DNA of 64,000 nt. It comes from Siphonodentalium dalli (taxonomy: Eukaryota > Mollusca > Scaphopoda > Gadilida > Siphonodentaliidae). Positions 29,111 to 40,467 of the stretch are shown here, piece after piece. How positions within the stretch are numbered: the first letter of the stretch is position 1; every line of letters starts with the position of its first letter. The position numbers and the translations under genes were made by a program. Location of the stretch: contig CP136063.1 of the NCBI GenBank assembly GCA_032622095.1, positions 27,532,987 to 27,596,986 of the forward strand, written 5' to 3'. The notes beneath the pieces were generated by a model. That model was not told where the DNA came from. It saw nothing but the letters and a program-made list of their open reading frames with translations, and did not search any database.

Positions 29111-30490
29111 ATGATTATCTGTTCTGGAGACCACAATTAAACATCGATATTTAACCTTGAGTTGTTCATGACGGGTACTGATTATCTGCTCTGGAGACCA
29201 CAATTAAACATCGATATTTAACCTTGAGTTGTTCATGACGGGTACTGATTATCTGTTCTGGAGACCATGATTAAACATCGATATTTAACCTGGAGTTCTC
29301 ATGACGGGAAATCAGGATCTGTTCTGGAGACCATAATTAAACATTGATATTTAACCTGTAGTTCCCATGACGGGCACTGATTATCTGGTGTGGAAACCAT
29401 AATTAAACATCGACATTTAACCTGGAGTTATTCATAACGGGCAATGATTATCTGTTCTGGAGACCATAATTAAAGATCGATATTATGCCTTGAGTTATTC
29501 ATAACGGGAAATGATTTTCTGTTCTGGGGACCGTAATTAAATATCGATATTTATCCTGGAGTTATTCATGACGGGCACTGATTATCTGTTCAGGAGATCA
29601 TAATTAAACATCGATATTTAACCTGGAATTCGCCACGATGGGCAGTGATTTTCTGTTCTGGAGACCACAACTAAACATCGATATTTAACCTGGAGTTCTC
29701 ATGACGAGCACTGATTATCTGTTCTGGAGACCGCAATTAAAGATCGATATTTAACCTGGAGTTCTCATTACGGACACTGATTATCTGTTCTGGAGACCAT
29801 AATTAAACATTGATATTTAACCTGTAGTTCTTATGACGGGCACTGATTATCTGGTCTGGAAACCATAATTAAACATCGATATTTAACCTGGAGTTATTCA
29901 TAACGGGAAATGGTTATCTGTTCTGGAGACCATAATTAAACATCGATATTTAACCTTGAGTTACTCAAAACGAGCAATGATTACCTGTTCTGGAGACCGA
30001 AATTAAATATCGATAATTAACCTGGAGTTATTCATGGCGGGCACTGACTATCTGTTCTGGAGACCATAATTAAACATCGATATTTAACCTGCAGTTATTC
30101 ATAACGGGCAATGATTATCTGTTCTGGGAACCATAATTAAACATCGACATTTAACCTGGAGTTATTCATAACGGGCAATGATTACCTGTTCAGGAGACCA
30201 TAATGAAACATCGATATTTAACTTTGAGTTATTCACGACGGGCAGTGATTATCTGTTCTGGAGACCATAATTAAACATCGATATTTAGCTTGGAGTTCTC
30301 ATGACGGGCAATGATTATCTGTTCTGGAGACCATAATTAAACATCGATATTTAACCTGGAGTTATTCATAACGGGCAATGATTATCTGCTCTGGAGACCA
30401 CAATTAAACATCGATATTTAACCTTGAGTTATTCATGACGGGTACTGATTATCTGTTCTGGAGACCATAATTAAACATCGATATTTAACC
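29111..30490. repeat. Satellite segment, mixed monomers
   Basis: Monomers with GTTGTTCATGACGGG, CAGGATCTGTTCTGG and TTACTCAAAACG variants, again resembling the 2-8 kb part of the array. Nothing other than satellite is visible here. Confidence 0.7.
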
Positions 30491-32740
30491 TGGAGTTCTC
30501 ATGACGGGCAATCAGGATCTGTTCTGGAGACCATAATTAAACATTGATATTTAACCTGTAGTTCTCATGACGGGCAATGATTATCTGGTCTGGAAACCAT
30601 AATTAAACATCGACATTTAATCTGGAGTTATTCATAACGGGCAATGATTATCTGTTCTGGAGACCATAATTAAAGATCGATATTATACCTTGAGTTATTC
30701 ATAACGGGCAATGATTATCTGTTCTGGAGACCATAATTAAACATCGATATTTAACCTGGAGTTATTCATAACGGGCAATGATTATCTGTTCTAGAGACCA
30801 TAACTAAACATCGATATTTAACCTGGAGATCTCATTACGGGCAATGATTATATGTTCTGGAGCCAATATTAAACATCGATATTTAACCTGGATTTCCCAT
30901 GACCGGCACCGATTATCTGTTCTGGAGACAATAACTAAATATCAATATTTAACCTGGAGTTCTCATGACCAGCAATGATTACCTGTTCTGGAGACAATAA
31001 TTAAACATCGATATTTAACCTTGAGTTATTCAAAACGGGCAATGATTATATGTTCTGGAGACCGTAATTAAATATCGATATCTAACCTGGAGTTCTCATT
31101 ACGGGCACTGATTATCTGTTCTGGAGACCATATCTAAAATATCGATATTTAACCTGGAGTTATTCATGACGGGCACTGATTATCTGTTCTGGAGTCCATA
31201 ATTAAACATCGATATTTAACCTGGAGTTATTCATAACGGGCAATGATCATTTGTTCTTGAGACCATAATTAAAGATCGATATTTAACCTTGAGTTATTCA
31301 AAACGGGTAATGATTATCTGTTCTGGAGACAATAATTAAACAGCGATATTTAACCTGAAGTTCCTCATGACGGGCACTTTATTATCCGTTCTGGAGACCA
31401 TAATTAAACATCGATATTTAATCTGGAGTTCCTCACGACGGGCAGTGATTATCTGTTATGGAGACCATAATCAAACATCGATATTTAATCTGGAGTTCTC
31501 ATGACGGGCACTGATAATCTTTTCTGGAGACCATATCTAAAATATCGATATTTAGCCTGGAGTTATTCATGACGGGCACTGATTACCTGTCCTGGAGACC
31601 ATAATTAAACATCGATATTTAACCTGGAGTTCTCATGACGGCACTGATTATCTGTTCTGGGGACCATAACTAAATATCGATATTTAACCTGGAGTTATTC
31701 GTGACGGGCACTGATTATCTGTTCTGGATATCGTAATTTAAGATTGATATTTAACTTGGAGTTCTCATGACGGGCAATGATTATCTGGTCTGGAAACCAT
31801 AATTAAACATCGATATTTAACCTTGAGTTATTCATGACGAGCATTGATGATCTGTTCTGGAGAAAATAATTAATGATCGGTATTTAACCTGGAGTTATTC
31901 ATGACGGGCACTGATTATCTGTTCTGGAGTCCATAATTAAACATCGATATTTAACCTTGAGTTATTCAAAACGGGTAATGATTATCTGTTCTGGAGACCG
32001 TAACTAAAGATCGATATTTAACCTGGAGTTATTCATGACGACCACTGATTATCTGTTCAGGAGACCATAATTAAACATCGATATTTAACCTGGAGTTCCT
32101 CATGACGGGCACTGATTATCTGTTCTGGAGACCATAATTAAACATCAATATTTAGCCTGGAGTTCTGATCACGGGCACTGATTATCTGTTCTAGAGACCA
32201 TGATTAAACATCGATATTTAACCTTGAGTTATTCATAAGTGGCAATAATTATCTGTTCTGGATACCATAAATAAAGATCGATATTTGACATTGAGTTATT
32301 CAAAACGGGCAACAATTATCTGTTCTGGAGACCGTAATTAAATAGCGATATTTAACCTGGAGTTATTCATGACGGGCACTGATTATCTGTTCAGGAGACC
32401 ATAATTAAACATCGATATTTAACCTGGAGTTCCTCATGACGGGCACTGATTATATGTTCTGGAGCCCATAATTAAACATCGATATTTAACCTGGAGTTCT
32501 CATGACGGACAATGATTATCTGTTCAGGAGACCATAATTAAACATCGATATTTAACCTGGAGTTATTCATGACGGGCACTGATTATCTGTTCTGGTGACA
32601 CTATTTAAAGATCGATATTTGACCTGGTGTTATCATGACGGGCACTGAGTATCTGTTCTGGAGATGATAATTAAACATCGATATTTAACCTTGAGTTATT
32701 CATGACGAGCACTGATTATATGGTCTGGAGACCATAATTA
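30491..32740. repeat. Fourth copy of the 2.4 kb higher-order block
   Basis: The order of variants matches the copies at 16.9, 19.3 and 22.6 kb: CAATCAGGATCTG, GGAGATCTCATTACGGG at 30,825, the GTCCTGGAGACC monomer, AAAATAATTAATGATCGG near 31,863, then TTATATGGTCTGG immediately before the insert at 32,741. The distance from the 22.6 kb copy grows from 7,932 to 7,997 bp across the block, so about one monomer was gained. Confidence 0.8.
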
Positions 32741-33074
32741 GTCCAGCGCTGTAAATTTTGTTATTGCATGCTCCGAATGGGAAGAGTGATGCAGACCCGA
32801 ATATACCACTTGTTAGTTTTTAGGTCGAACTGTTACCGACCTACAACCAGGACAAAAAATGACCTATTTATAGCATGAAATATAAACGGTCTAAGCAAGA
32901 TTGATACGGTACCAGATACGGTGGTATCCAGTAGTTACGATTCCAAAGTTTGACCACTCTAGTTTCAAAACAACCTGTCCAAAAGCGACCTCGCTTCAGG
33001 TGGGTTCAAACTTTTGACAAATTTCAAAAAATCAGACATCAAGATAAAAAGAGTTGATAAGTGGATGTGATAGC
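32741..33074. other. Non-satellite insert in the array, copy 3
   Basis: Third copy, with the same left junction (ACCATAATTA) and the same resumption (TAATGATCAGG). It is slightly more diverged than the other two: it reads AAAAAGAGTTG where they have a longer A run, and it carries several private substitutions such as AGGTCGAACTG. It sits about 8 kb from copy 2, in a block whose satellite variants match the block around 22.6-24.7 kb. Confidence 0.85.
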
Positions 33075-33309
33075 TAATGATCAGGCATTTAACCTGGAGT
33101 TCTCATGACGGGTAATGATTATTTGTTCTGGAGACCATAATTAAACGTCGATATATTACCTTGAATTGTTCATGACGGGCACTGATTATCTGTTCTGGAG
33201 ACCGTAACTAAACATCGATATTTAACCTGGAGTTTTTCATGACGGGGACTGATTATCAGTTCTGGAGACCATAATTACACATCGATATTTAACCCGGAGT
33301 TCTCATGAC

Positions 33310-34480
33310 GGGCAATGTGGAGACCATAAGTAAACATCGATATGTATCCTGCAGTAGTCATGGCGGACACTGGTTATCTGTTCTGGAGACCATAAGTAAA
33401 CATCGATATTTAACCTTGAGTTATTCATAACGGGCACCGATTATCTGTTCTGGAAACCATAATTAAAGATCGATATTCATCCTTGAGTTATTCATGATGG
33501 AAACTGATTATCTGTTCTGGAGACCATAATTAAACATCGATATTTAACCCGGAGTTCGCATGACGGGCAATGATTATCTGTTATGGACACCATGATTCAA
33601 CATCAATGTCTAACCTGGAGTTCTCATGCCGGGCAATGATTATCCTTTCTGGAGATCATAATTAAACACCGATATTTGTACTGGAGTTCTCATGGCGGGC
33701 AATGATTATCTGTTCTGGAGATCATAATTAAACATCAATATTTGTACTGGAGTTCTCATGGCGGGCAATGATTATCTGTTCTGGAGACCATAACTAAACA
33801 TCAATATTTGTCCTGGAGTTCTCAGGGCGGGCAACGATTATCTGTTCTGGAGACCATAACTAAACATCGATATTTAACCTGGAGTTCCCATGACGGGAAA
33901 TGATTATCTGTTCTGGAGACCATAATTAAACACCGATATTTAACCTTGAGTTATTCATGAGGGCAATAATTATCTGTTCTGGAGATCATAATTGAGCAGC
34001 GATGTGTATCCTGGAGTTCCCTTGACGGGCAATGATTATCTGTTCTGGAGACCATAATTAAACATCGATATTTATCCTGGAGTTCGCATGGCGGGCAATG
34101 ATAATCTGTTCTGGAGTCCATAATTAATCATCGATATTCAACCTGGAGTTCTCATGGCGGGCAATGGATATCTGTTCTGAAGAGCATAATTAAACAGCGA
34201 TGTCTATCCTGGTGTTCTCATGACGGGCAATGATTATCTGTTCTGGAGATCATAATTAAACATCGATGTTTAATCTGGAGTTATTCACGACGGGCAATGA
34301 TTATCTGTTCTGGAGACCACAATTTAACAGCGATATGTATCCTGTAGTTATTCATGACGGGCAATGATTATCTGTTCTGGAGACCATAATTAATCAGCGA
34401 CATGTATCCTGGCGTGCGCATGCTGTGCAATGATTATTTCAAATCATATAACCTTCTGTTCTGGGACCATAACTTAACAT
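33310..34480. repeat. Decaying right edge of the satellite array
   Basis: The divergent subfamily appears once more, with CAGTAGTCATGG at 33,352 and an 11-base loss inside the preceding monomer (GGCAATG joined to TGGAGACC). From about 33,900 monomers become steadily less regular (ATTGAGCAGCGATGTG, TTAATCAGCGACATG). The last recognisable pieces are CTGTTCTGGGACCATAAC and TTAACATCGATTTTTA near 34,455-34,490. Edge decay is expected where unequal exchange no longer homogenises copies. Confidence 0.85.
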
Positions 34481-34954
34481 CGATTTTTATTTAAATGTTG
34501 ATGATCATAAGTTGACAGTCGACATGAATTTTCGCCATGCTGCTATTAACTAATGAGTGCAGGTGTCAAATGAAGTCCAGTGTCGATCACAGAGGTATCA
34601 TTTAATTGGTATATTGGGTTATTGGTTTTCTGTCCGTCTATTACGTCTATTAGACATCTCAGTCATGGTTTATCTGATCTCAAGTGATATGAATCATGCG
34701 TATACTGGATTACATGTGGCTCATCATATGTTCATCCGTACGTCCGTACGTACGTCCGAGCAGATATGTGACGGCAAGTTATCAAATCTGAATGAAATTT
34801 GATATGGCTGTTGGTCATTCAATTCAGCGTAAGTATTGTTATACATGTATGTCTACCACCTATGTTTGCGTGTTTTTCGGCCAAAAGTTCATGCAGGTTG
34901 ATATTCAGCTTGTTATCAATATCACTGAGCAGTATTACTATTATACTTTTATAG
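34481..34954. other. Satellite border and upstream intronic flank of exon 1
   Basis: Unique sequence after the array. A short simple repeat of CGTACGTC units lies at about 34,734-34,764. The last ~100 bp (TTTTTCGGCCAAAAGTTCATG, TTCAGCTTGTTATCAATATC, ending CTTTTATAG) is homologous to the segments immediately upstream of the three other putative exons. The frames open here (81 and 75 codons from 34,557 and 34,792) have no recognisable features and overlap the homologous non-coding flank. Confidence 0.6.
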
Positions 34955-35098
34955 GTTTCGGAACTCGGGGACATGGATTTATCAGTTATACACCGCCTAC
35001 ATTTACAGACAGTGATTAATTTTCAGCATAGAATTATATCAATACTGAGGGAACTGGGGAGAACTCTCGGTGAGGCAATTGCGCTGCGACCAACAGCA
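34955..35098 (+). CDS. Putative internal coding exon 1 of a diversified exon family
   Basis: Function unknown; no family recognised. It is 144 nt (48 codons), preceded by CTTTTATAG and followed by GTAAGTATA. Read in phase 0 it is fully open, starting VSELGDMDLS, with ILRELGRTLGEAI in the second half and ending LRPTA. The other two frames on this strand contain stops (TGA or TAA about 60 bases in). Spacing of I/L/V suggests an amphipathic helix. Both flanking introns are homologous to those of the exons at 50,447, 53,310 and 54,728, and the last bases (GCTGCGACCAACAGCA) align with the ends of those exons (for example GCTGCTATCAACAACA). Upstream partners would lie beyond the satellite or be missing; downstream the next family member is 15 kb away. 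Confidence 0.55.
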
Positions 35099-35490
35099 GT
35101 AAGTATATATTGTATACCGGCTGGTGTACGTCATATAGGGTCATCAGTATACGTGCACATAGTTTAATGTTATCTAAACATATTCCTTATTCGTGCTTCA
35201 ATTAAGTCAGTACTATATGTCACGATCCGTGCGCAAATTATAACTGAGTCAAAAATAATACGATTCAAACAAGGAACATATATGCGCTATATACTAAGTA
35301 TATAATCAATATGTATCATGTAAACTTCAAAGTGGTATTCCTGACGTTAGCTGTCTGTCGATGGCTGTTGAGGTAATTTCATTTAGTTCTATTTTAGTTA
35401 TGCTAAATATAAATATATAAATCATATATAAGCATATGATAACTATGATTTGACCAGAGTGTGAAATATATATAACTGCGTGACAATTAG
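35099..35490. repeat. Downstream intronic flank of exon 1 (duplicated segment)
   Basis: Similar over its length to 54,860-55,240, the sequence after exon 4. Paired landmarks are GACGTTAGCTGTCTG / GAAGTTAGCAGTCTG, GTAATTTCATTTAGTT / GTAATTTCACGCAGTT and CAGAGTGTGAAATAT / CAGGTTGTGAAATAT. Its start (GGCTGGTGTACGTCATATAG) also matches the sequence after exon 3 (GGCTGGTGTAATTCATATAG). Exon and flank were therefore duplicated together. Confidence 0.75.
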
Positions 35491-35992
35491 CCATTGCGCG
35501 AGATTTTTATAGTGTAGTGGACTTTGCATATGCTTTATTTATTATGTGCTTGACAGGCATCACTTGACTTTCACGGACATAATTTTGTCAATTTTGAAAG
35601 ATTCCAAACAGAGTGCGCGAATTCAAAGTTCGCGACTAAAAACTGAGCGAAACTCAATGCTAAATTATAAACATAATGTATATTGCATACATACATATGA
35701 ACATTTATGCATGGTTGCAGGCTAATGTTTGTGGAACCCATTCATGCCTTTGATACAAACCCTAGTATATCAGGGAAATGTTCGGAGCATTATAGAGTCT
35801 ATAGTTTTGAGGATTTAAAGGAACAACAATTAATTTGATAAAGAATACTCAATAACTGGACGATTTGGCGTATGGTTATCAACTTATAGCCACACATGTC
35901 TTTCGTTGAAACTAGATGAATATGATGCATCATGAGTGACCGATATGTGTTACCACGTCATAATGCCTGAAGGAAAGAACATAGACACACCA
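35491..35992. repeat. Intronic block shared with 50.66 and 58.63 kb
   Basis: From about 35,666 the sequence reads ATAAACATAATGTATATTGC and then GGAACCCATTCATGCC and CCCTAGTATATCAG. The same series occurs at 50,664-50,773 and, more diverged, at 58,630-58,728. The rest of this stretch (35,491-35,665 and 35,790-35,992) is AT-rich with no feature I can name. Confidence 0.7.
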
Positions 35993-36127
35993 AGTACAGG
36001 GTTAAACCTGTCTTCGGTAACATGGACAAAGGTGCGTAATAAACCTAGGTACACATCTACTATGGCCACCAGAGATTGAACCGTACACCCTAAATCTAGG
36101 ATATTGGGTACGAAAATATATAACAAA
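35993..36127. repeat. Mosaic remnant of a 2.13 kb repeat unit
   Basis: Three pieces of the unit are joined with the intervening parts missing. The first carries TACAGGGTTAAACCTG and the stretch to CCTAGGTACACAT (compare 38,533-38,595). The second is CTACTATGGCCACCAGAGAT (compare 39,402-39,421). The last is AATCTAGGATATTGGGTACG (the end of each unit). It sits directly before unit A and looks like an internally deleted first copy of the tandem array. Confidence 0.75.
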
Positions 36128-38253
36128 GTATTCATTGTAGCATTAATCTAAATTATACATCTAGGTTTATATAGTTAATTGATGTTGAGCTGAGAGTATA
36201 GGCCAGAACGCCGCAAAATAAGTAAACAAAACAAGGAGAGGCCGTCATGAAATATAAATTGTAAAGGAAATTAATAAAATGTAGAGTGGAACGAAATCGT
36301 CAAAGCCGAAACTGAGGTTTTCCTGTAAACACAATGCCTGCCTACACAACATTCGTTGTAACAATATAGAGATCCAAGGGGGCTGGGAACACCGTAGAGT
36401 ACAGGGGTAAACCTGTCTTCGGTAACACGGACAAAGGTGCGCAATAAACCTAGGTACACATTCCGAAGCGCCACACGGACAATTTTGAATGTCAAAATAA
36501 ATATAGAATAAGTAAAGAACGGCAGCATACCAGTCAAACCGTTCAGCTAGTTTAAATCATAGGGATAGTAATATCACGTGGGCCACACACCAAGCAATAT
36601 CCACAAAAATGATACTATACACGAATTATTGTAAAACGTACACATAGACTTCCCTGATTGTACTATCGGGAAAAATTCTTAATTGTAAACAAAAGTGTAT
36701 GCTTATGCATTGGCTGTACTGCCAGATGATAAATTTAGTGCTGTAACACAGCTATGTTCATATCGGACATAATTGCACGAATTGTAATGCACTTACAATT
36801 AATAAGGGTTAACAACATTATGAATTGAGTACTGTTACATATAAAGGGCTGGACCCCGAAGTTCATTAGCAGTGTATGAAGGGATTAAACTGAAAAAATG
36901 ACCCAAATATAATATGAATTGTATACAGATAAGTGTATATAAAATGCATATGCATGCAAATGGAACGCTCTTTATAAGTGTTTTTAGTATAGTTTGCAAA
37001 CATTATACTGCTACAGTAAAGTTTACACAATAATATTTGTTATGTTTGATTGTCAGCATAGCTTGATAACATTAGGAGGCGTAAATTATATACTTTGGAA
37101 AATGTATACTAAGACCAAGCGCGAAAATAGGTATTTAAAATGTTGGAAATCAGAAAATAATAGCCAGCAATTGAAGTCATCAGGCGAGCGTCTCTGGTAT
37201 ATTAACGAACTTCACATACAGTACGTTTCATTATTAGGTTTCGGTTCTTACGCTCCCGACCTACTATGGCCACCATAGATTGAACCGTGCAGTTTAAATT
37301 ACCAAACCACACCTCCATGCTGAAAAATTGGGCAAAATGCATCCTCATATCAAGCAATGTAGATTTTCAAACTCAAACGCGCGCGAAAGGTGCACCAAAA
37401 TCGCGTACAGCATCAGGGCTGTAAAATGAACGCGTGCATAATATATATATATTTAGGTTAGCATGTATATAATACATATAATATATTATTCCCTATAATG
37501 GTATAGCTGCTATATACTGCACGTACGATCAATATGATCAGGCAATCAAAGAAAAATCGACGAATGTAAAGTCGAGTTGGAAAGCACAATGAAATATAGT
37601 TACCTTAAAATAATCAGCACAGCCCTATAGTTGTATGAATTCCAATGACCACACAAACATAGGTATAGTCATAAACCAAATAGAGAAACAAAACACGATC
37701 TGGTCGTACACCCAACATAGAAACCTGGCTCGCCCTTGTTCAGTAGGACCCTGAAGTGGCAGACGTATTAGGGAAATCACGTTAAGAGTTATCGAAATGA
37801 CGTATGTGACGTGTGACGTCACATACCAGGTGTACTTTAACCCATGTCAGCCAAATTGTTTACACCTTAAGTTAAAGCAGGGCACAGTATTTACGCCGCA
37901 ATAATGTAAATGTATTAGGCCTAGATAAAGGAAAAGTTCATAGCTTATAAATTATACAGACTCGAAATACGATTGATATTATAATTCATACCTAGAACTA
38001 TAATAGGGGACATATAGTTGTTATAAAAAGGTTGTTTCTCATACCAGGGAAATGGCAGATTACACCACATCCATGCATAAGAGTAAATCCATATAATAAG
38101 TTCATTGGACGCGTGTTGAACAATAGTGCAGGTAAATATAACGTAAATCCGGATGTACTGTCGGGAAGGCATAAGAAAGACATAGCCCTATTAACAAATT
38201 CGGGCGGAAATATTTATAAATCTAGGATATTGGGTACGAAAATATATAACAAG
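36128..38253. repeat. 2.13 kb tandem unit A
   Basis: The unit starts GTATTCATTGTAGCATTAAT and ends TATATAACAAG, and the next unit follows without a gap. Length 2,126 bp. Family unknown. It contains a 94-codon plus frame from 36,994 whose homologues in units B and C run 109 codons; here a GAG to TAG change ends it early. A minus frame at 36,271-36,537 and frames near 38,000 also recur in the other units. Because B and C differ mostly by amino-acid-changing substitutions in the best frame, I regard the unit as non-coding. A 10 bp hairpin (GTATGTGACG, loop TGTGA, CGTCACATAC) near 37,802 marks where unit B has a long palindrome. Confidence 0.9.
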
Positions 38254-40467
38254 GTATCCATTGTAGCATTAATCTAAATTCTACATCTAGGTTTATATAG
38301 TTAATTGATGTTGATCTGAGAGTAGAGGCCAGTACGCCGCAAAATAAGTAAACAAAACAAGGAGAGGCCGTCATGAAATATAAATTGTAAAGGAAATTAA
38401 TAAAATGTAGAGTGGAACGAAATCGTCAAATGTCAAAGCCGAAACTAAGGTTTTCCTGTAAACACAATGCCTGCCTACACAACATTTGTTGTAACAATAT
38501 AGAGATCCAGGGGGGCTGGGAACACCGTAGAGTACAGGGGTAAACCTGTCTTCGGTAACATGGACAAAGGTGCGTAATAAACCTAGGTACACATTCCGAA
38601 GCGCCACACGGACAATTTTGAATGTCAAAATAAATATAGAATAAGTATAGAACGGCAGCGTACCAGTCAAACCGTTCAGCTAGTTTAAATCATAGGGATA
38701 GTAATATCACGAGGGCCACACACCAAGCAATATCCACAAAAATGATATTACATGTATACACGAATTATTGTAAAACGTACCACATAGACTTCCCTGATTG
38801 TACTATCGGGAAAAATTCTTAATTGTAAACAAAAGTGTATGCTTATGCATTGGCTGTACTGCCAGATGGTACATTTAGTGCTGTAACACAGCTATGTTCA
38901 TATCGTACATAATTGCACGAATTGTAATGCACTTACAATTAATAAGGGGTAACAACATTATGAATTGAGGACTGTTACATATAAAGGGCTGGACCCCGAA
39001 GTCCATTAGCAGTGTATGAAGGGATTAAACTGAAAAAATGACCCAAATATAATATGAATTGTATAGAGATAAGTGTATATAAAAAGCATATGCATGCAAA
39101 TGGAACGCTCTTTATAAGTGTTTTTTAGTATAGTTTGCAAACATTATACTGCTACAGTAAAGTTTACACAATAATATTTGTTATGTTTGATTGTCAGCAT
39201 AGCTTGATAACATTAGGAGGCGTAAATTATATACTTTGGAAAATGTTTACTAAGACCAAGTACGAAAATAGATATTTAAAATGTTGGAAATCAGAAAATA
39301 ATAGCCAGCAATTGAAGTCATCAGGCGAGCGTCTCTGGTATATTAACGAACTTCACATACAGAACGTTTCATTATTAGGTTTCGGTTCTTACGCTCCCGA
39401 CCTACTATGGCCACCAGAGATTGAACCGTGCAGTTTAAATTACCAAACCACACCTCCATGCTGAAAAATTGGGTAAAATGCATCCTGATATCAAGCCAAG
39501 TTGATTTTCAAACTCCGAACGCGCGCGAAAGGTGCACCAAAATCGCGTACAGCATCGGGGCTGTAAAATGAACGCGTGCATAATATATATATATATATTT
39601 AGATTAGCATGTATATAATACATATAATATATTATTCCCAATAATGGTATAGCTGCTATATACTGCACGTACGATCAATATGATCAGGTTATCAAAGAAC
39701 AATCGACGAATGTAAAGTCGAGTTGGAAAGCACAATGAAATATAGTTACCTTAAAATAATCAGCACAGCCCCATAGTTGTATGAATTCCAATGACCACAT
39801 AAACATAGGTATAATCATAAACCAAATAGAGAAACAAAACACGATCTGGTCGTACACCCAACATAGAAACCTGGCTCGCCCTTGATCAGTAGGACCTTGA
39901 AGTGGCAGACGTATTAGGGAAATCACATTAAGAGTTATCGAAATGACGTATGCTTTAACTTAAGGTGTAAACAATTTGGCCGACATGGGTTAAAGTACAC
40001 CTGGTATGTGACGTCACACGTCACGTGTGACGTCACATACCAGGTGTACTTTAACCCATGTCAGCCAAATTGTTTACACCTTAAATTAAAGCAGGGCACA
40101 GTATTTACGCCGCAATAATGTAAATGTATTAGGCCTAGATAAAGGAAAAGTTCATAGCTTATAAATTATACAGACTCGAAATACGATTGATATTATAATT
40201 CATACCTAGAACTATAATAGGGGACATATAGTTGCTATAAAAAGGTTGTGTCTCATACCAGGGAAATTGCAGATTACACCACATCCATGCATAAGAGTAA
40301 ATCCATATAATAAGTTCATTGGACGCGTGTTGAACAATAGTGCAGGTAAATATAACGTAAACCCGGCTGTACTGTCGGGAAGGCATAAGAAAGACATAGC
40401 CCTATTAACAAATTCGGGCGGAAATATTTATAAATCTAGGATATTTGGTACGAAAATATATAACAAG
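38254..40467. repeat. 2.2 kb tandem unit B
   Basis: Directly follows unit A and matches it almost base for base, but is 2,214 bp long, mainly because of the palindrome at 39,952-40,092. It ends at TATATAACAAG, after which an unrelated ~6.5 kb sequence begins. The next unit (C, at 46,966) resumes with exactly the base that should follow. The plus frame at 39,135-39,464 (109 codons) is the longest open frame of the unit; it shows no known motif. Confidence 0.9.
39952..40092. repeat. 141 bp near-perfect palindrome in unit B
   Basis: Two 70-base arms (39,952-40,021 and 40,023-40,092) are inverted copies with 68 of 70 positions matching, around a single central base at 40,022. The core is CACACGTCACGTGTG flanked by TGACGTCA on each side. 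Units A (near 37,802) and C (near 48,660) carry only the right arm and a 10 bp stem at this place. The structure should extrude as a strong hairpin. Confidence 0.95.

Larger units (their letters stand above)
1..34480. repeat. Satellite DNA array, 66-68 bp monomer
   Basis: The whole stretch is a head-to-tail array of one monomer. A typical copy reads GGAGACCATAATTAAACATC, then GATATTTAACCTGGAG, then a variable tail, then ATTATCTGTTCT. Measured steps are 67 bp (1 to 68), 68 bp (68 to 136) and 66 bp (536 to 602). The length depends on the tail: GTTCTCATGACGGGC gives 66, GTTATTCATGACGGGC gives 67 and GTTATTCGAAAACGGGC gives 68. About 510-520 monomers fit. The array already starts inside a monomer at base 1, so it extends beyond the window on the left. 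It fades out between about 33,900 and 34,480. The 64-70 codon open frames found in it (for example 18,174-18,368 and 25,174-25,386 minus) are repeat translations of two or three monomers and recur exactly with the higher-order repeats; I do not regard them as genes. Three non-satellite inserts interrupt the array (listed separately). Confidence 0.98.

Noticed and set aside
1-34480. CRISPR array
   Set aside because: The repeats are contiguous degenerate monomers with no constant repeat alternating with unique spacers, and the context is eukaryotic.
36271-38670. Minus-strand frames (88-99 codons) in the 2.13 kb units
   Set aside because: Hydrophobic AT-rich translations, variable ends between units, no motif; the plus frame at the same places is equally open.
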